A stretch of 64,000 nt of DNA. It comes from Agromyces terreus (GTDB taxonomy: Bacteria > Actinomycetota > Actinomycetes > Actinomycetales > Microbacteriaceae). The stretch's first letter is position 1. Each line of letters begins with the position of its first letter. This document shows positions 53,908-61,820 of the stretch, one piece after another. Both the position numbers and the translations under genes were made by a program. The stretch is from NCBI RefSeq assembly GCF_009749465.1, contig NZ_WBIS01000005.1, forward strand, positions 124,001 to 188,000, read 5' to 3'. Under the pieces are notes generated by a model. The model made no database searches. It was not told the DNA's origin and was given only the letters and a program-made list of their open reading frames with translations.

Positions 53908-53992
53908 GCTCATATTCTGCCAGTACGGGTGCGCGCACCCTCACACGAGCACGATCCCGCCGCGGCATCCGCTCGCTCATTAGAGTGGTGGG
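53908..53992. promoter_or_regulatory. Divergent leaderless promoters of lpdA and punA
   Basis: Minus strand: CAGAAT (53914-53919) with the ATG at 53907. Plus strand: TAGAGT (53981-53986) with the ATG at 53993, six bases on. No ribosome site in either case. Confidence 0.5.
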
Positions 53993-54820
53993 ATGACGCA
54001 TGCAAACGTGCTCGGCGACCCCGCAGCAGACCCCTTCGCCGTCGCGGCCGACGCCGCGGCCCGCATCGCCGAGCTCACCGGCGTCGAACGTCACGACGTC
54101 GCGCTCACCCTCGGCAGCGGCTGGGGCCGGGCCGCCGAGCTCATCGGCGAGACGACGCACACGATCGCGGCCACCGAGGTGCCCGGCTTCTCCAAGCCCG
54201 CGCTCGAGGGCCACGTCGGCACGCTGCGTTCGGTGCTGCTGCCGAGCGGCAAGCACGCCCTCGTGATCGGCGCCCGAACGCACTACTACGAGGGGCACGG
54301 CGTGCGCCGGGTCGTGCATTCCGTCCGCACCGCCGCCGCGGCGGGTGCGACGACGATGATCCTCACGAACGGGGCCGGCGGCATCAAGGACCACTGGAAG
54401 CCCGGCACCCCGGTGCTCATCAGCGACCACATCAACCTCACGGCGGACTCGCCGCTCGAGGGCGCCACCTTCATCGACCTGACCGACCTGTACTCGACGC
54501 GGCTGCGCGAGCTCGCGCGCACCGTCGACCCCGGCCTCGACGAGGGCGTCTACTGCCAGTTCCGCGGCCCGCACTACGAGACGCCCGCCGAGGTGCAGAT
54601 GGCGAAGACGATCGGCGGCCACATCGTCGGCATGTCGACCGCGCTCGAGGCCATCGCCGCCCGCCAGGCCGGCATGGAGGTACTCGGCATGAGCCTCATC
54701 ACCAATCTCGCCGCCGGCATCCAGCAGACGCCGCTCAGCCACGAAGAGGTCATCGAGGCCGGGCGCCTGGCCGAACCGGTGATCTCGTCGCTGCTGGCGA
54801 AGATCGTCGCAGAGCTCTAG
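53993..54820 (+). CDS. punA: Purine nucleoside phosphorylase
   Basis: The 275-residue product is a trimeric-type purine nucleoside phosphorylase that splits inosine and guanosine with phosphate. Marks are VALTLGSGWGRAAELIG (phosphate loop), TEVPGFSKPALEGHVGTLRSVLL, GARTHYYEGHGVRRVVHSVRTAAAAGATTMILTNGAGGI, VYCQFRGPHYETPAEVQMAKTIGGHIVGMSTALEAIAARQAGMEVLGMSLITNLAAG. It works with add, deoA and cdd on the same side of the window in nucleoside salvage. The next gene, pmmB, begins ten bases after its stop with a GGAG site. Confidence 0.94.
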   Translation: MTHANVLGDPAADPFAVAADAAARIAELTGVERHDVALTLGSGWGRAAELIGETTHTIAATEVPGFSKPALEGHVGTLRSVLLPSGKHALVIGARTHYYEGHGVRRVVHSVRTAAAAGATTMILTNGAGGIKDHWKPGTPVLISDHINLTADSPLEGATFIDLTDLYSTRLRELARTVDPGLDEGVYCQFRGPHYETPAEVQMAKTIGGHIVGMSTALEAIAARQAGMEVLGMSLITNLAAGIQQTPLSHEEVIEAGRLAEPVISSLLAKIVAEL

Positions 54821-54830
54821 GAGATCCCGG

Positions 54831-56552
54831 ATGCCGCAGCCAGACGCCCTGAGCACGTCCGACGCCGATCGCGACCGCATCGCGCAGGCCGACGCGTGGA
54901 TCGCGCAGGACCCCGACCCCGAGACGCGCGCCGAACTCGAGCAGCTCATCGCGAGGGTGCAGGCGGGCGACGCCGCGGCATCCGCGGATCTCGCCGACCG
55001 GTTCGACCAGCGGCTCGCGTTCGGCACGGCGGGGCTGCGCGGCGAGATCGCCGCCGGGCCGAACCGCATGAACCGGGTGCTCGTGTCGCAGGCCGCCGCA
55101 GGGCTCGCCGCCTACCTGCTCGAACGCGCGACCGACGAGACCCCGTCGGCCGTCATCGGCTACGACGGCCGGCGCAACTCCGCGGTGTTCGCGAGGGACA
55201 CCGCCGAGATCCTCGCGGGCGCGGGCGTGCGCGCCGTCCTGCTGCCGCGGCTCCTGCCGACCCCGGTGCTCGCGTTCGCGGTGCGGCATCTCGGCATGTC
55301 CGCGGGCGTCATGGTCACCGCCTCGCACAACCCGCCGAACGACAACGGCTACAAGGTCTACCTCGGCGGCCGTGACCACGGCTCGCAGATCGTGTCGCCC
55401 GCCGACGCCGAGATCGCGGCGCACATCGCCGGCGTCGCCGCCACGACGCCCGTGCTCGACCTGCCGCGCGGTGCCTACGAGACCGCCGACGACTCGGTCG
55501 TCGACACCTACGTGCAGCGCACCGCGCTCGAGGCCGGGCATGCTCCGGCCGCGCAGCCCAAGGTCGTCTACACCGCCATGCACGGTGTCGGCTGGGAGAC
55601 CGCCGCGCGCGTGCTCGCCGACGCCGGGTTCGACGCCCCCACCCTCGTCGACGCGCAGATCGCGCCCGACGCCGCGTTCCCGACCGTCGCGTTCCCGAAC
55701 CCCGAGGAGCCCGGCGCGATGGATCTCTCGTTCGCCCGCGCCCGCGAGGTCGACGCCGACCTCATCGTCGCGAACGACCCCGACGCCGACCGGCTCGCGA
55801 TCGCGATCCCCGACCCGGGCGTCTCAGAGGGGTATCGGCGTCTCACCGGCAACGAGGTCGGCCTGCTGCTCGGCTGGCGTGCCGCACGTCAGGCCGCGGG
55901 CGCGTCGGGCGATTCGGGCCCCGCGGGCACGCTCGCGTGCTCGATCGTCTCCTCCCCCGGGCTGGCCGAGATCGCCGACGCCTACGACCTCGACTTCGAG
56001 GCGACCCTGACCGGCTTCAAGTGGATCTCGCGGGCGCCGAACCTCGTGTTCGGCTTCGAGGAGGCCCTCGGCTACCTCGTGAACCCCGGCACGGTACGTG
56101 ACAAGGACGGCATCTCGGCCGCCGTCGCGTTCCTCTCCCTCACCGCGGAACTGCGCGCGAACGGCCGCACCGTCGCCGACCACCTCGACGAGTTCGTCGA
56201 GCGATTCGGATGCCACCTCTCGGGCCAGATCTCGATCCGCGTCACCGATCTCAGCCGCATCGGCGCCGTCATGGCCCGTCTGCGCGCCGAGCCGCCCGCA
56301 TCGGTCGGCGGCGTCCGCGTCGAGCGCATCGAGGACCTCTCGCACGGGTTCGGGTCCCTCGCGCCGAGCGACGTCCTGCGCTTCGTCATGCAGGGTGGCG
56401 CGCGCATCATGGTGCGCCCCAGCGGAACCGAGCCGAAGCTCAAGGTCTACCTCGACGCCGCCGCGCACGACGGCACGGTCGCGGAGCGCCGCGCTGCGGC
56501 ATCCGCGACGCTCGAGGCGCTCGAGGGCGGCATGCGCGAACTCATCGCGTGA
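54831..56552 (+). CDS. pmmB: Phosphomannomutase/phosphoglucomutase (PmmB type)
   Basis: The 573-residue product is an alpha-D-phosphohexomutase with all four domain marks: FGTAGLRGEIAAGPNRMNRVLV, the phosphoserine loop GVMVTASHNPPNDNGYKVYLGG, the metal loop IVANDPDADRLAIAIPD, the sugar loop FGFEEALGYLV and the phosphate loop MVRPSGTEPKLKVYL. It is in the long class (about 550-580) close to PgmB/PmmB and could act on ribose-1-phosphate produced by PunA as well as on hexoses. It is co-oriented with punA (gap ten bases), as in M. tuberculosis (deoD-pmmB, from memory). Confidence 0.93.
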   Translation: MPQPDALSTSDADRDRIAQADAWIAQDPDPETRAELEQLIARVQAGDAAASADLADRFDQRLAFGTAGLRGEIAAGPNRMNRVLVSQAAAGLAAYLLERATDETPSAVIGYDGRRNSAVFARDTAEILAGAGVRAVLLPRLLPTPVLAFAVRHLGMSAGVMVTASHNPPNDNGYKVYLGGRDHGSQIVSPADAEIAAHIAGVAATTPVLDLPRGAYETADDSVVDTYVQRTALEAGHAPAAQPKVVYTAMHGVGWETAARVLADAGFDAPTLVDAQIAPDAAFPTVAFPNPEEPGAMDLSFARAREVDADLIVANDPDADRLAIAIPDPGVSEGYRRLTGNEVGLLLGWRAARQAAGASGDSGPAGTLACSIVSSPGLAEIADAYDLDFEATLTGFKWISRAPNLVFGFEEALGYLVNPGTVRDKDGISAAVAFLSLTAELRANGRTVADHLDEFVERFGCHLSGQISIRVTDLSRIGAVMARLRAEPPASVGGVRVERIEDLSHGFGSLAPSDVLRFVMQGGARIMVRPSGTEPKLKVYLDAAAHDGTVAERRAAASATLEALEGGMRELIA

Positions 56553-56565
56553 GCGCCGCCCGGCC

Positions 56566-56850
56566 TCAGCCCAGCGAGGCCTCGAGCTTGCCGCCGATCT
56601 CATCGACGTCGAAGTAGTTCACGACCTCGATGATCTCGGCGTGGTTGCGCCCGAGCGCGGCCCGCACGGCGCCCGCGAGCTCCGTCGAGGTGAGCACCAC
56701 CTGGGCGTCGGATGCCGCGACCGCGACGGATTCGAGATCGCTCGCGTCGACCACGGCCGACAGCCCGAGGCGACCGAGCGCGCGCTCGGCGTTCAGCTTG
56801 AGGATGGCGGAGGTGCCGATGCCCGACCCGCAGACGGCGATGATCCTCAT
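56566..56850 (-). CDS. PTS EIIB component (ascorbate/galactitol-like)
   Basis: The 94-residue product is a small PTS phosphocarrier with the active cysteine C7 in IIAVCGSGIGTSAILKLNAERAL, followed by VDASDLESVAVAASDAQVVLTSTELA. This matches the SgaB/UlaB or lactose/galactitol-type IIB fold. The ATG at 56850 overlaps the stop of the EIIA gene as ATGA. Its own end is 13 bases from the pmmB stop (convergent). No EIIC membrane gene is adjacent, so either a distant EIIC is served or the pair has a regulatory role. Confidence 0.85.
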   Translation of the reverse strand: MRIIAVCGSGIGTSAILKLNAERALGRLGLSAVVDASDLESVAVAASDAQVVLTSTELAGAVRAALGRNHAEIIEVVNYFDVDEIGGKLEASLG

Positions 56851-57317
56851 GATCGGTGCTCCGATTCGTCGGAGCGGCCCATGCCGAGCAGCTGCCGCAC
56901 CTCGTCGGCAGAGGCCGCGCCGGCGATGCGGGCGATGACCTGCTCGTCGTTGAAGACGTTCGCGAGCCGGGCGACCGAGGCGACGTGCTCCTCGGCGTTC
57001 GCGACGGCGAGGCCGATGACCACGCTCACGGGATCGTTGTGGGGGTGGCCGAACTCGACCGGTGCGGCGAGCGTCACGACCGAGAGCCCCTCTCGGAGCA
57101 CGTCGGGCCCCGGGCGGGCGTGGGCCAGCGCGAGCCCCGGCGCGACGACCACGTAGGCGCCGAACTCCTCGATGACGGCGATCATGCGGTCGGTGTACTC
57201 GGCCCGCGTGGAGCCGGAGCGGGCGAGCGCACGACCCGCCTCGCGGACCGCCTGGCGCCAGTCGTCGACGTGCGCGCCGAGGTGCACGGCGACGTCGGGA
57301 AGCGACGGTGTGGTCAT
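56847..57317 (-). CDS. PTS EIIA component (mannitol/fructose/ascorbate type)
   Basis: The 156-residue product is a PTS_EIIA type-2 protein with the phospho-accepting H66 in VVVAPGLALAHARPGPDV and a conserved VEFGHPHNDPVSVVIGLAV segment. It receives phosphate from HPr and passes it to an EIIB. The ATG at 57317 is followed directly by EIIB in the same operon. Upstream, the 97-base gap to the add stop has no gene. The unit sits between pmmB and add, a place where M. tuberculosis has no PTS gene as far as I recall. Confidence 0.87.
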   Translation of the reverse strand: MTTPSLPDVAVHLGAHVDDWRQAVREAGRALARSGSTRAEYTDRMIAVIEEFGAYVVVAPGLALAHARPGPDVLREGLSVVTLAAPVEFGHPHNDPVSVVIGLAVANAEEHVASVARLANVFNDEQVIARIAGAASADEVRQLLGMGRSDESEHRS

Positions 57318-57414
57318 GGGTGGTTCCGTTTCAGCGCTCGGGGCGCAGGGTGTGGGGCGTCGCGGTGGTCGTCGAGCGCGGTCGGAGCGGAGACGCCCGG
57401 CCCGCGGCATCCGA

Positions 57415-58536
57415 TCAGGCCTCGTCGAAGCCCTCTCCGATGAGTTCGGCGAGCTCGTCGCGGTCGTCGAGCGGGAGGAAGGTGGCCGCGACCGCGTTCA
57501 GCTGGAAGGTCTCGATGTCGTCGAGGTCGTAGCCGAAGGCGTCGCTCAGCAGCGCGAGTTCGCGCGAGATGCTCGTGGAGCTCTGAAGACGGTTGTCGGG
57601 GTTGACCGTGACCCGGAAGCCGAGCTGGTAGAGCAGGTCGAACGGGTGGTCGACGAGCTCGTCGCCCCATGCCTGGATCGCACCCGTCTGCAGGTTCGAC
57701 GACGGGCTGAGCTCGAGGGCGATCTCGCGGTCGCGCACCCACTGCGCGATCGGGCCCAGCGAGACGTAGGTGTTCTCGTCGTCCTGGCGCTCGATGACGA
57801 GGTCTTCGGCCAGGCGCACGCCGTGGCCGAGGCGCAGGGCACGGCCGTCGAAGAGGGCGCTGCGGATCGACTCGAGCCCGTCGGCCTCGCCGGCGTGCAC
57901 GGTGACGGGCAGGTACTGGCCCGCGAGGTAGTCGAAGGCGGTGCGGTGCCGGCTCGCCGGGAACCCGGCCTCGGCGCCCGCGATGTCGAACCCGACGACG
58001 CCGCGGTCTCGGTGGCGCACCGCGAGCTCGGCGATCTCGAGCCCGCGATCGGCGTGCCGCATGGCCGTGATGAGCTGCCCGGTGCGAATGCCGTGGCCGG
58101 CGTCGCGGGCGTCGTCGACGCCCTGGTCGAGCCCCTCCTGCACGGCGGCCACGACCTCGTCGAGGTCGAGCCCCCCGCCCAGGTGCTGCTCGGGCGCCCA
58201 GCGGATCTCGCCGTAGATCACCCCGTCTGCGGCGAGGTCCTGGACGAACTCGCGGGCGACCCTGGTGAGGCCCTCGCGGGTCTGCATGACCGCGGTGGTG
58301 AGGTCGAAGGTCTTCAGGTAGTCGACGAGCGAACCGGAGTCGGCCTTCTCGGCGAACCAGGTGCCGAGCTCGTCGGCGTCCTGCGTGGGCACGTCGACGC
58401 CGGTGGCGTCGGCGAGCTCGATGATGGTCTGCGGACGCAGCCCTCCGTCGAGGTGGTCGTGCAGCGAGATCTTCGGGAGCGCCTGGATGTTCGCGCCATC
58501 GCCCTCGAGCCGGTACTGCGTCGCATTCGTGTTCAC
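57415..58536 (-). CDS. add: Adenosine deaminase
   Basis: The 373-residue product carries the zinc-binding HDHLDG (H26, H28), VTVHAGEADGLESI with the third His and catalytic Glu region, LGHGVRLAED, and VTVNPDNRLQSSTSISRE in place of the usual NTDDP motif; the zinc Asp is kept while the following Asp is Asn, which is common in actinobacterial forms. It turns adenosine to inosine for PunA. The GTG at 58536 is six bases after a TATCGT box (58543-58548), so it is probably leaderless and separately transcribed from deoA. Confidence 0.93.
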   Translation of the reverse strand: MNTNATQYRLEGDGANIQALPKISLHDHLDGGLRPQTIIELADATGVDVPTQDADELGTWFAEKADSGSLVDYLKTFDLTTAVMQTREGLTRVAREFVQDLAADGVIYGEIRWAPEQHLGGGLDLDEVVAAVQEGLDQGVDDARDAGHGIRTGQLITAMRHADRGLEIAELAVRHRDRGVVGFDIAGAEAGFPASRHRTAFDYLAGQYLPVTVHAGEADGLESIRSALFDGRALRLGHGVRLAEDLVIERQDDENTYVSLGPIAQWVRDREIALELSPSSNLQTGAIQAWGDELVDHPFDLLYQLGFRVTVNPDNRLQSSTSISRELALLSDAFGYDLDDIETFQLNAVAATFLPLDDRDELAELIGEGFDEA

Positions 58537-58542
58537 GGCTCA

Positions 58543-58548
58543 ACGATA
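58543..58548 (-). promoter_or_regulatory. -10 box, leaderless promoter of add
   Basis: TATCGT on the minus strand with six bases to the GTG at 58536 and no ribosome site between them. Confidence 0.45.
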
Positions 58549-58624
58549 CCGGCGAGGCCGCCGTGAAGTCTCGGCAATCTCAGAGCAATACGTCCCGGAG
58601 CGGTGCCGTCTCCTCGCTCGTGAA

Positions 58625-58719
58625 TCACTTTTCAGGAACGGGTGTGGGCACGACGGGGTATCCGGAGCGGAACTCGACCGGGACAACGCTTGCCGCCCAC
58701 ACCCCTTCCTGAAAAGCGA
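58625..58719. repeat. Palindromic element, copy 3
   Basis: A 25-base left arm (58625-58649, beginning TCACTTTTCAGGAACGGG) pairs with 58695-58719 with two mismatches, around a 45-base centre unlike those of copies 1 and 2. It fills most of the gap between deoA and add, both on the minus strand, and would lie at the 3-prime end of the deoA message. Confidence 0.88.
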
Positions 58720-58727
58720 AAGAGGCG

Positions 58728-60029
58728 TCAGCGGCCGATGCGATCGGCGATGAGCGGGCCGCCGTCGGCGACGGCCTCGCCCTCGTCGCCGATGCGGTAG
58801 GCGCCCTCGACGGCCTCGAGGGCACGCGCGAACCTGGCGGGCTCGTCGGCGAGGAGCGTGAAGAGCGGCTCCCCCTTGCGCACCGGGTCGCCCGGCTTCG
58901 CGTGCAGGTCGATGCCCGCCGCATGGTGCACCGGGTCCTCCTTGCGCGCGCGTCCGGCCCCGAGGCGCCAGGCGGCGATGCCGAACGGCAGCGCCTGCTG
59001 CTCGACCAGCACGCCGTCGCGGTCGGCGACCACGGTGTGCGTCTCGCGCGCGACCGGCATCGCGGCGTCGGGGTCGCCGCCCTGCGCGACGACGAACGCA
59101 CGCCAGCTGTCCATCGCACGGCCGTCGTCGAGGGCCGCCTCGACGTCGGCGCCGTGCACGCCGGCGAGCTCGAGCATCTCGCGGGCGAGCGCGACGGTCA
59201 GTTCGCGCACGTCGGCCGGCCCGCCGCCGGCGAGCACCTCGATCGACTCCCGAACCTCGTTGGCATTGCCGATCGTGAGGCCGAGGGGCACGTTCATGTT
59301 CGTGATGAGGGCGGATGTCGCGACGCCCGCGTCTTCGCCGAGCTCGACCATCGTGCGGGCGAGCTCGCGCGAGCGCTCGATGTCCTGGAGGAACGCGCCC
59401 GAGCCGAACTTCACGTCGAGCACCAGGGCGCCGGTGCCCTCGGCGATCTTCTTCGACATGATCGACGAGGCGATGAGCGGAATGGCCTCGACCGTCCCGG
59501 TGATGTCGCGCAACGCGTACAGCTTCTTGTCGGCAGGCGCGAGGCCGCTGCCCGCAGCGCAGATGACGCCGCCCATGTCGCGGAGCTGGGCGAACATCTC
59601 GTCGTTCGTGAGGTCGGCGCGCCATCCTGGAATGGACTCGAGCTTGTCGAGCGTGCCGCCGGTGTGCCCGAGGCCGCGGCCCGAGAGCTGCGGCACCGCG
59701 ACGCCGAACGACGCGACGAGCGGCATGAGCGGGAGCGTGATCTTGTCGCCGACGCCGCCCGTGGAGTGCTTGTCGGTGGTCGGCTTGCCGAGCCCGCTGA
59801 AGTCCATGCGCTCGCCCGAGGCGATCATCGCCATCGTGAGGTCGCGGATCTCGCGCCGCTCCATGCCGTTGAGGAAGATCGCCATGGTCATGGCCGACAT
59901 CTGCTCGTCGGCGACGTATCCGCGCGTGTAGGCGTCGATCAGCCAGTCGATCTCGGCCGTCTCGAGCGTGCGGCCGTCTCGCTTGGCCCGGATCAGGTCG
60001 ACCGCGTCGAAGGCCTCGACCGCGCTCAT
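58728..60029 (-). CDS. deoA: Thymidine phosphorylase
   Basis: The 433-residue product has the pyrimidine-nucleoside phosphorylase marks DLIRAKRDGRTLETAEIDWLIDAY, MTMAIFLNGM, TTDKHSTGGVGDKITLPLMPLVASFGVAVPQLSGRGLGHTGGTLDKLESIPG (the family signature), ALRDITGTVEAIPLIASSIMSKKIA, LDVKFGSGAF and a C-terminal domain with HAKPGDPVRKGEPLFTL. It splits thymidine or deoxyuridine with phosphate. The ATG at 60029 overlaps the cdd stop as ATGA. The end lies nine bases from palindromic element 3. Confidence 0.95.
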   Translation of the reverse strand: MSAVEAFDAVDLIRAKRDGRTLETAEIDWLIDAYTRGYVADEQMSAMTMAIFLNGMERREIRDLTMAMIASGERMDFSGLGKPTTDKHSTGGVGDKITLPLMPLVASFGVAVPQLSGRGLGHTGGTLDKLESIPGWRADLTNDEMFAQLRDMGGVICAAGSGLAPADKKLYALRDITGTVEAIPLIASSIMSKKIAEGTGALVLDVKFGSGAFLQDIERSRELARTMVELGEDAGVATSALITNMNVPLGLTIGNANEVRESIEVLAGGGPADVRELTVALAREMLELAGVHGADVEAALDDGRAMDSWRAFVVAQGGDPDAAMPVARETHTVVADRDGVLVEQQALPFGIAAWRLGAGRARKEDPVHHAAGIDLHAKPGDPVRKGEPLFTLLADEPARFARALEAVEGAYRIGDEGEAVADGGPLIADRIGR

Positions 60030-60445
60030 GCGCCGGCCCCCCGGTACTCGACGAGCTGGCGCGGGCCGAACGCGTCGGGCAGGACCTCGTCGATCGTCTT
60101 GAAGCCCGAGACCGTCTCGAGCACCATGCCCTCGGCGGAGTGCTCGAAGAGCAGCTGGCGGCAGCGCCCGCAGGGCATCAGCACGTTGCCGTGCCCGTCG
60201 ACGCACGTGAAGGCGACGAGCTTGCCGCCGCCCGACATCGCGAGCGCCGAGACGAGCGAGCACTCGGCGCAGAGCGTGACCCCGTACGAGGCGTTCTCGA
60301 CGTTGCATCCGCTGACGATGCGGCCGTCGTCGACGACGGCCGCCGCCCCCACCGGGAATTCGGAGTAGGGCACGTACGCCTTGGCCATGGCCTCGCGTGC
60401 GCGTTCGCGCAGGTCGTTCCAGTCGATCGCATCCGTTGCGGTCAT
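60026..60445 (-). CDS. cdd: Cytidine deaminase
   Basis: The 139-residue product is a tetrameric-type cytidine deaminase: AYVPYSEFPVGAAAVVDDGRIVSGCNVENASYGVTLCAECSLV with C59 and E61, and LMPCGRCRQLLFE with C92 and C95, giving the zinc set and catalytic Glu. It turns cytidine into uridine. The ATG at 60445 has a GGGAGAG site. It follows the second ABC permease gene by 58 bases and its stop overlaps deoA, so it links uptake to breakdown in one operon. Confidence 0.95.
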   Translation of the reverse strand: MTATDAIDWNDLRERAREAMAKAYVPYSEFPVGAAAVVDDGRIVSGCNVENASYGVTLCAECSLVSALAMSGGGKLVAFTCVDGHGNVLMPCGRCRQLLFEHSAEGMVLETVSGFKTIDEVLPDAFGPRQLVEYRGAGA

Positions 60446-60503
60446 GATGTCTCTCCCGTTCGAGATGGCCGGCGGATGCCTCGGGCGGCCCCGAGGCATC
60501 CGG

Positions 60504-61820
60504 TCAGGCCTTGATGTACGGTTTGCCCGCGGCCGCCGGCCCGCGGACCTTGCCCACGAGGCCGGCCACGGCGATGATCGTCACCACGTACGGCAGCATG
60601 AGCATGAACTCGCTCGGCACCGGCGAGCCGATGACCGAGAGCGTGTTCTGGAGGTTCGAGGCGAAGCCGAACAGCAGCGCCGCGAGCGTGGCCTTGATCG
60701 GATCCCACTGGCCGAAGATGACGGCCGCGAGGGCGATGAAGCCGGCGCCCGCCGTCATCTCCTTATTGAAGGCGATGCCCGAGCCGATGGTGAAGAAGGT
60801 GCCTCCGAAGCCCGCGATGGCGCCGGCGAGCGCGACGTTCCAGAAGCGGGTCCGGTTGACGTTGATGCCCACGGTGTCGGCCGCCTGCGGGTGCTCGCCG
60901 ACGGCGCGGACCCGCAGACCCCAGCGGGTGTGGAAGAGCCCGACGTAGACCGCGGCGACCGCGATGTACATGATGTAGACGATCAGCGTCTGGCGGAAGA
61001 AGACCGGCCCGATGATCGGGATGTCGCTCAGCAGCGGGATCGGCAGGCGCGGGAAGCGCGGCGGCGAGTTCAGCACGCCGGCGTTCGGCGCGAGCACCTG
61101 CGAGAAGAAGAAGCTCGTGAGCCCGGTGACGAGCACGTTGAGCACCACACCGACGATGACCTGGTCGACGAAGTACTTGATCGAGAAGGCCGCGAGCACC
61201 ATGCCGACGAGCAGGCCCGCCACCATCGCGCCGACGAGTCCGGAGAAGAGCCCGACCCAGATCGACCCCGTCGAGGACGCGACGACGGATGCCACGACGG
61301 CCGACGTGAACGCGCCGGCGAGCAGCTGCCCCTCGATGGCGATGTTGATGACGCCCACGCGTTCGCCGATGACGCCCGCGAGCGACCCGAAGATGAGCGG
61401 AACGGCGAGGCTCAACGATCCGAACAGGAGGCCGATCATGGGCAGGGTCGCGCCCGCGCCGGCCCAGGTGAGGAACCCGAAGAGGAAGAGCACCGCGAAC
61501 ACCACGATGAGCCAGAGCGGCACCCGCTTCTTCGCGCGCACGAGCCACGCCGAGTACGCCGTGATCAGGGCGAGGAGCACGACGACGGTCCAGAGCGCCG
61601 GCATCGCCGGGACGACGAGGTCGGGCACCTGGATCGCGTCGCGCTCGGAGGCGTTCAGGCGGTAGGTCGTGTCGCCGTGCCGGGGTGCGAACACCGCGAG
61701 CGCGAGGGCGACGAGGGTGAAGACGGCGAAGGCGATGGGCGCCTTCCAGCTCGTGACGACGGTCGTGTCGAGCGTGACGATCTGCGGCGCCGGGGCCGCG
61801 GAACCGGTTGCGGTGCTCAC
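60504..61820 (-). CDS. Nucleoside ABC transporter permease 2
   Basis: The 438-residue product is a branched-chain/simple-sugar ABC permease (PF02653) with about ten to twelve membrane helices. It shows GVINIAIEGQLLAGAF near residue 175, TRWGLRVRAVGEHPQAADTVGINVNRTRFWNVALAGAIAGFGGTFF, and GFIALAAVIFGQWDPIKATLAALLFG. This fits the second membrane subunit of BmpA/NupQ-type nucleoside importers. A 90-residue loop and extra helices stand before the core. The GTG at 61820 overlaps the first permease stop as GTGA with a GGAGG site. Position before cdd and deoA supports nucleosides as substrate. Confidence 0.9.
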   Translation of the reverse strand: MSTATGSAAPAPQIVTLDTTVVTSWKAPIAFAVFTLVALALAVFAPRHGDTTYRLNASERDAIQVPDLVVPAMPALWTVVVLLALITAYSAWLVRAKKRVPLWLIVVFAVLFLFGFLTWAGAGATLPMIGLLFGSLSLAVPLIFGSLAGVIGERVGVINIAIEGQLLAGAFTSAVVASVVASSTGSIWVGLFSGLVGAMVAGLLVGMVLAAFSIKYFVDQVIVGVVLNVLVTGLTSFFFSQVLAPNAGVLNSPPRFPRLPIPLLSDIPIIGPVFFRQTLIVYIMYIAVAAVYVGLFHTRWGLRVRAVGEHPQAADTVGINVNRTRFWNVALAGAIAGFGGTFFTIGSGIAFNKEMTAGAGFIALAAVIFGQWDPIKATLAALLFGFASNLQNTLSVIGSPVPSEFMLMLPYVVTIIAVAGLVGKVRGPAAAGKPYIKA

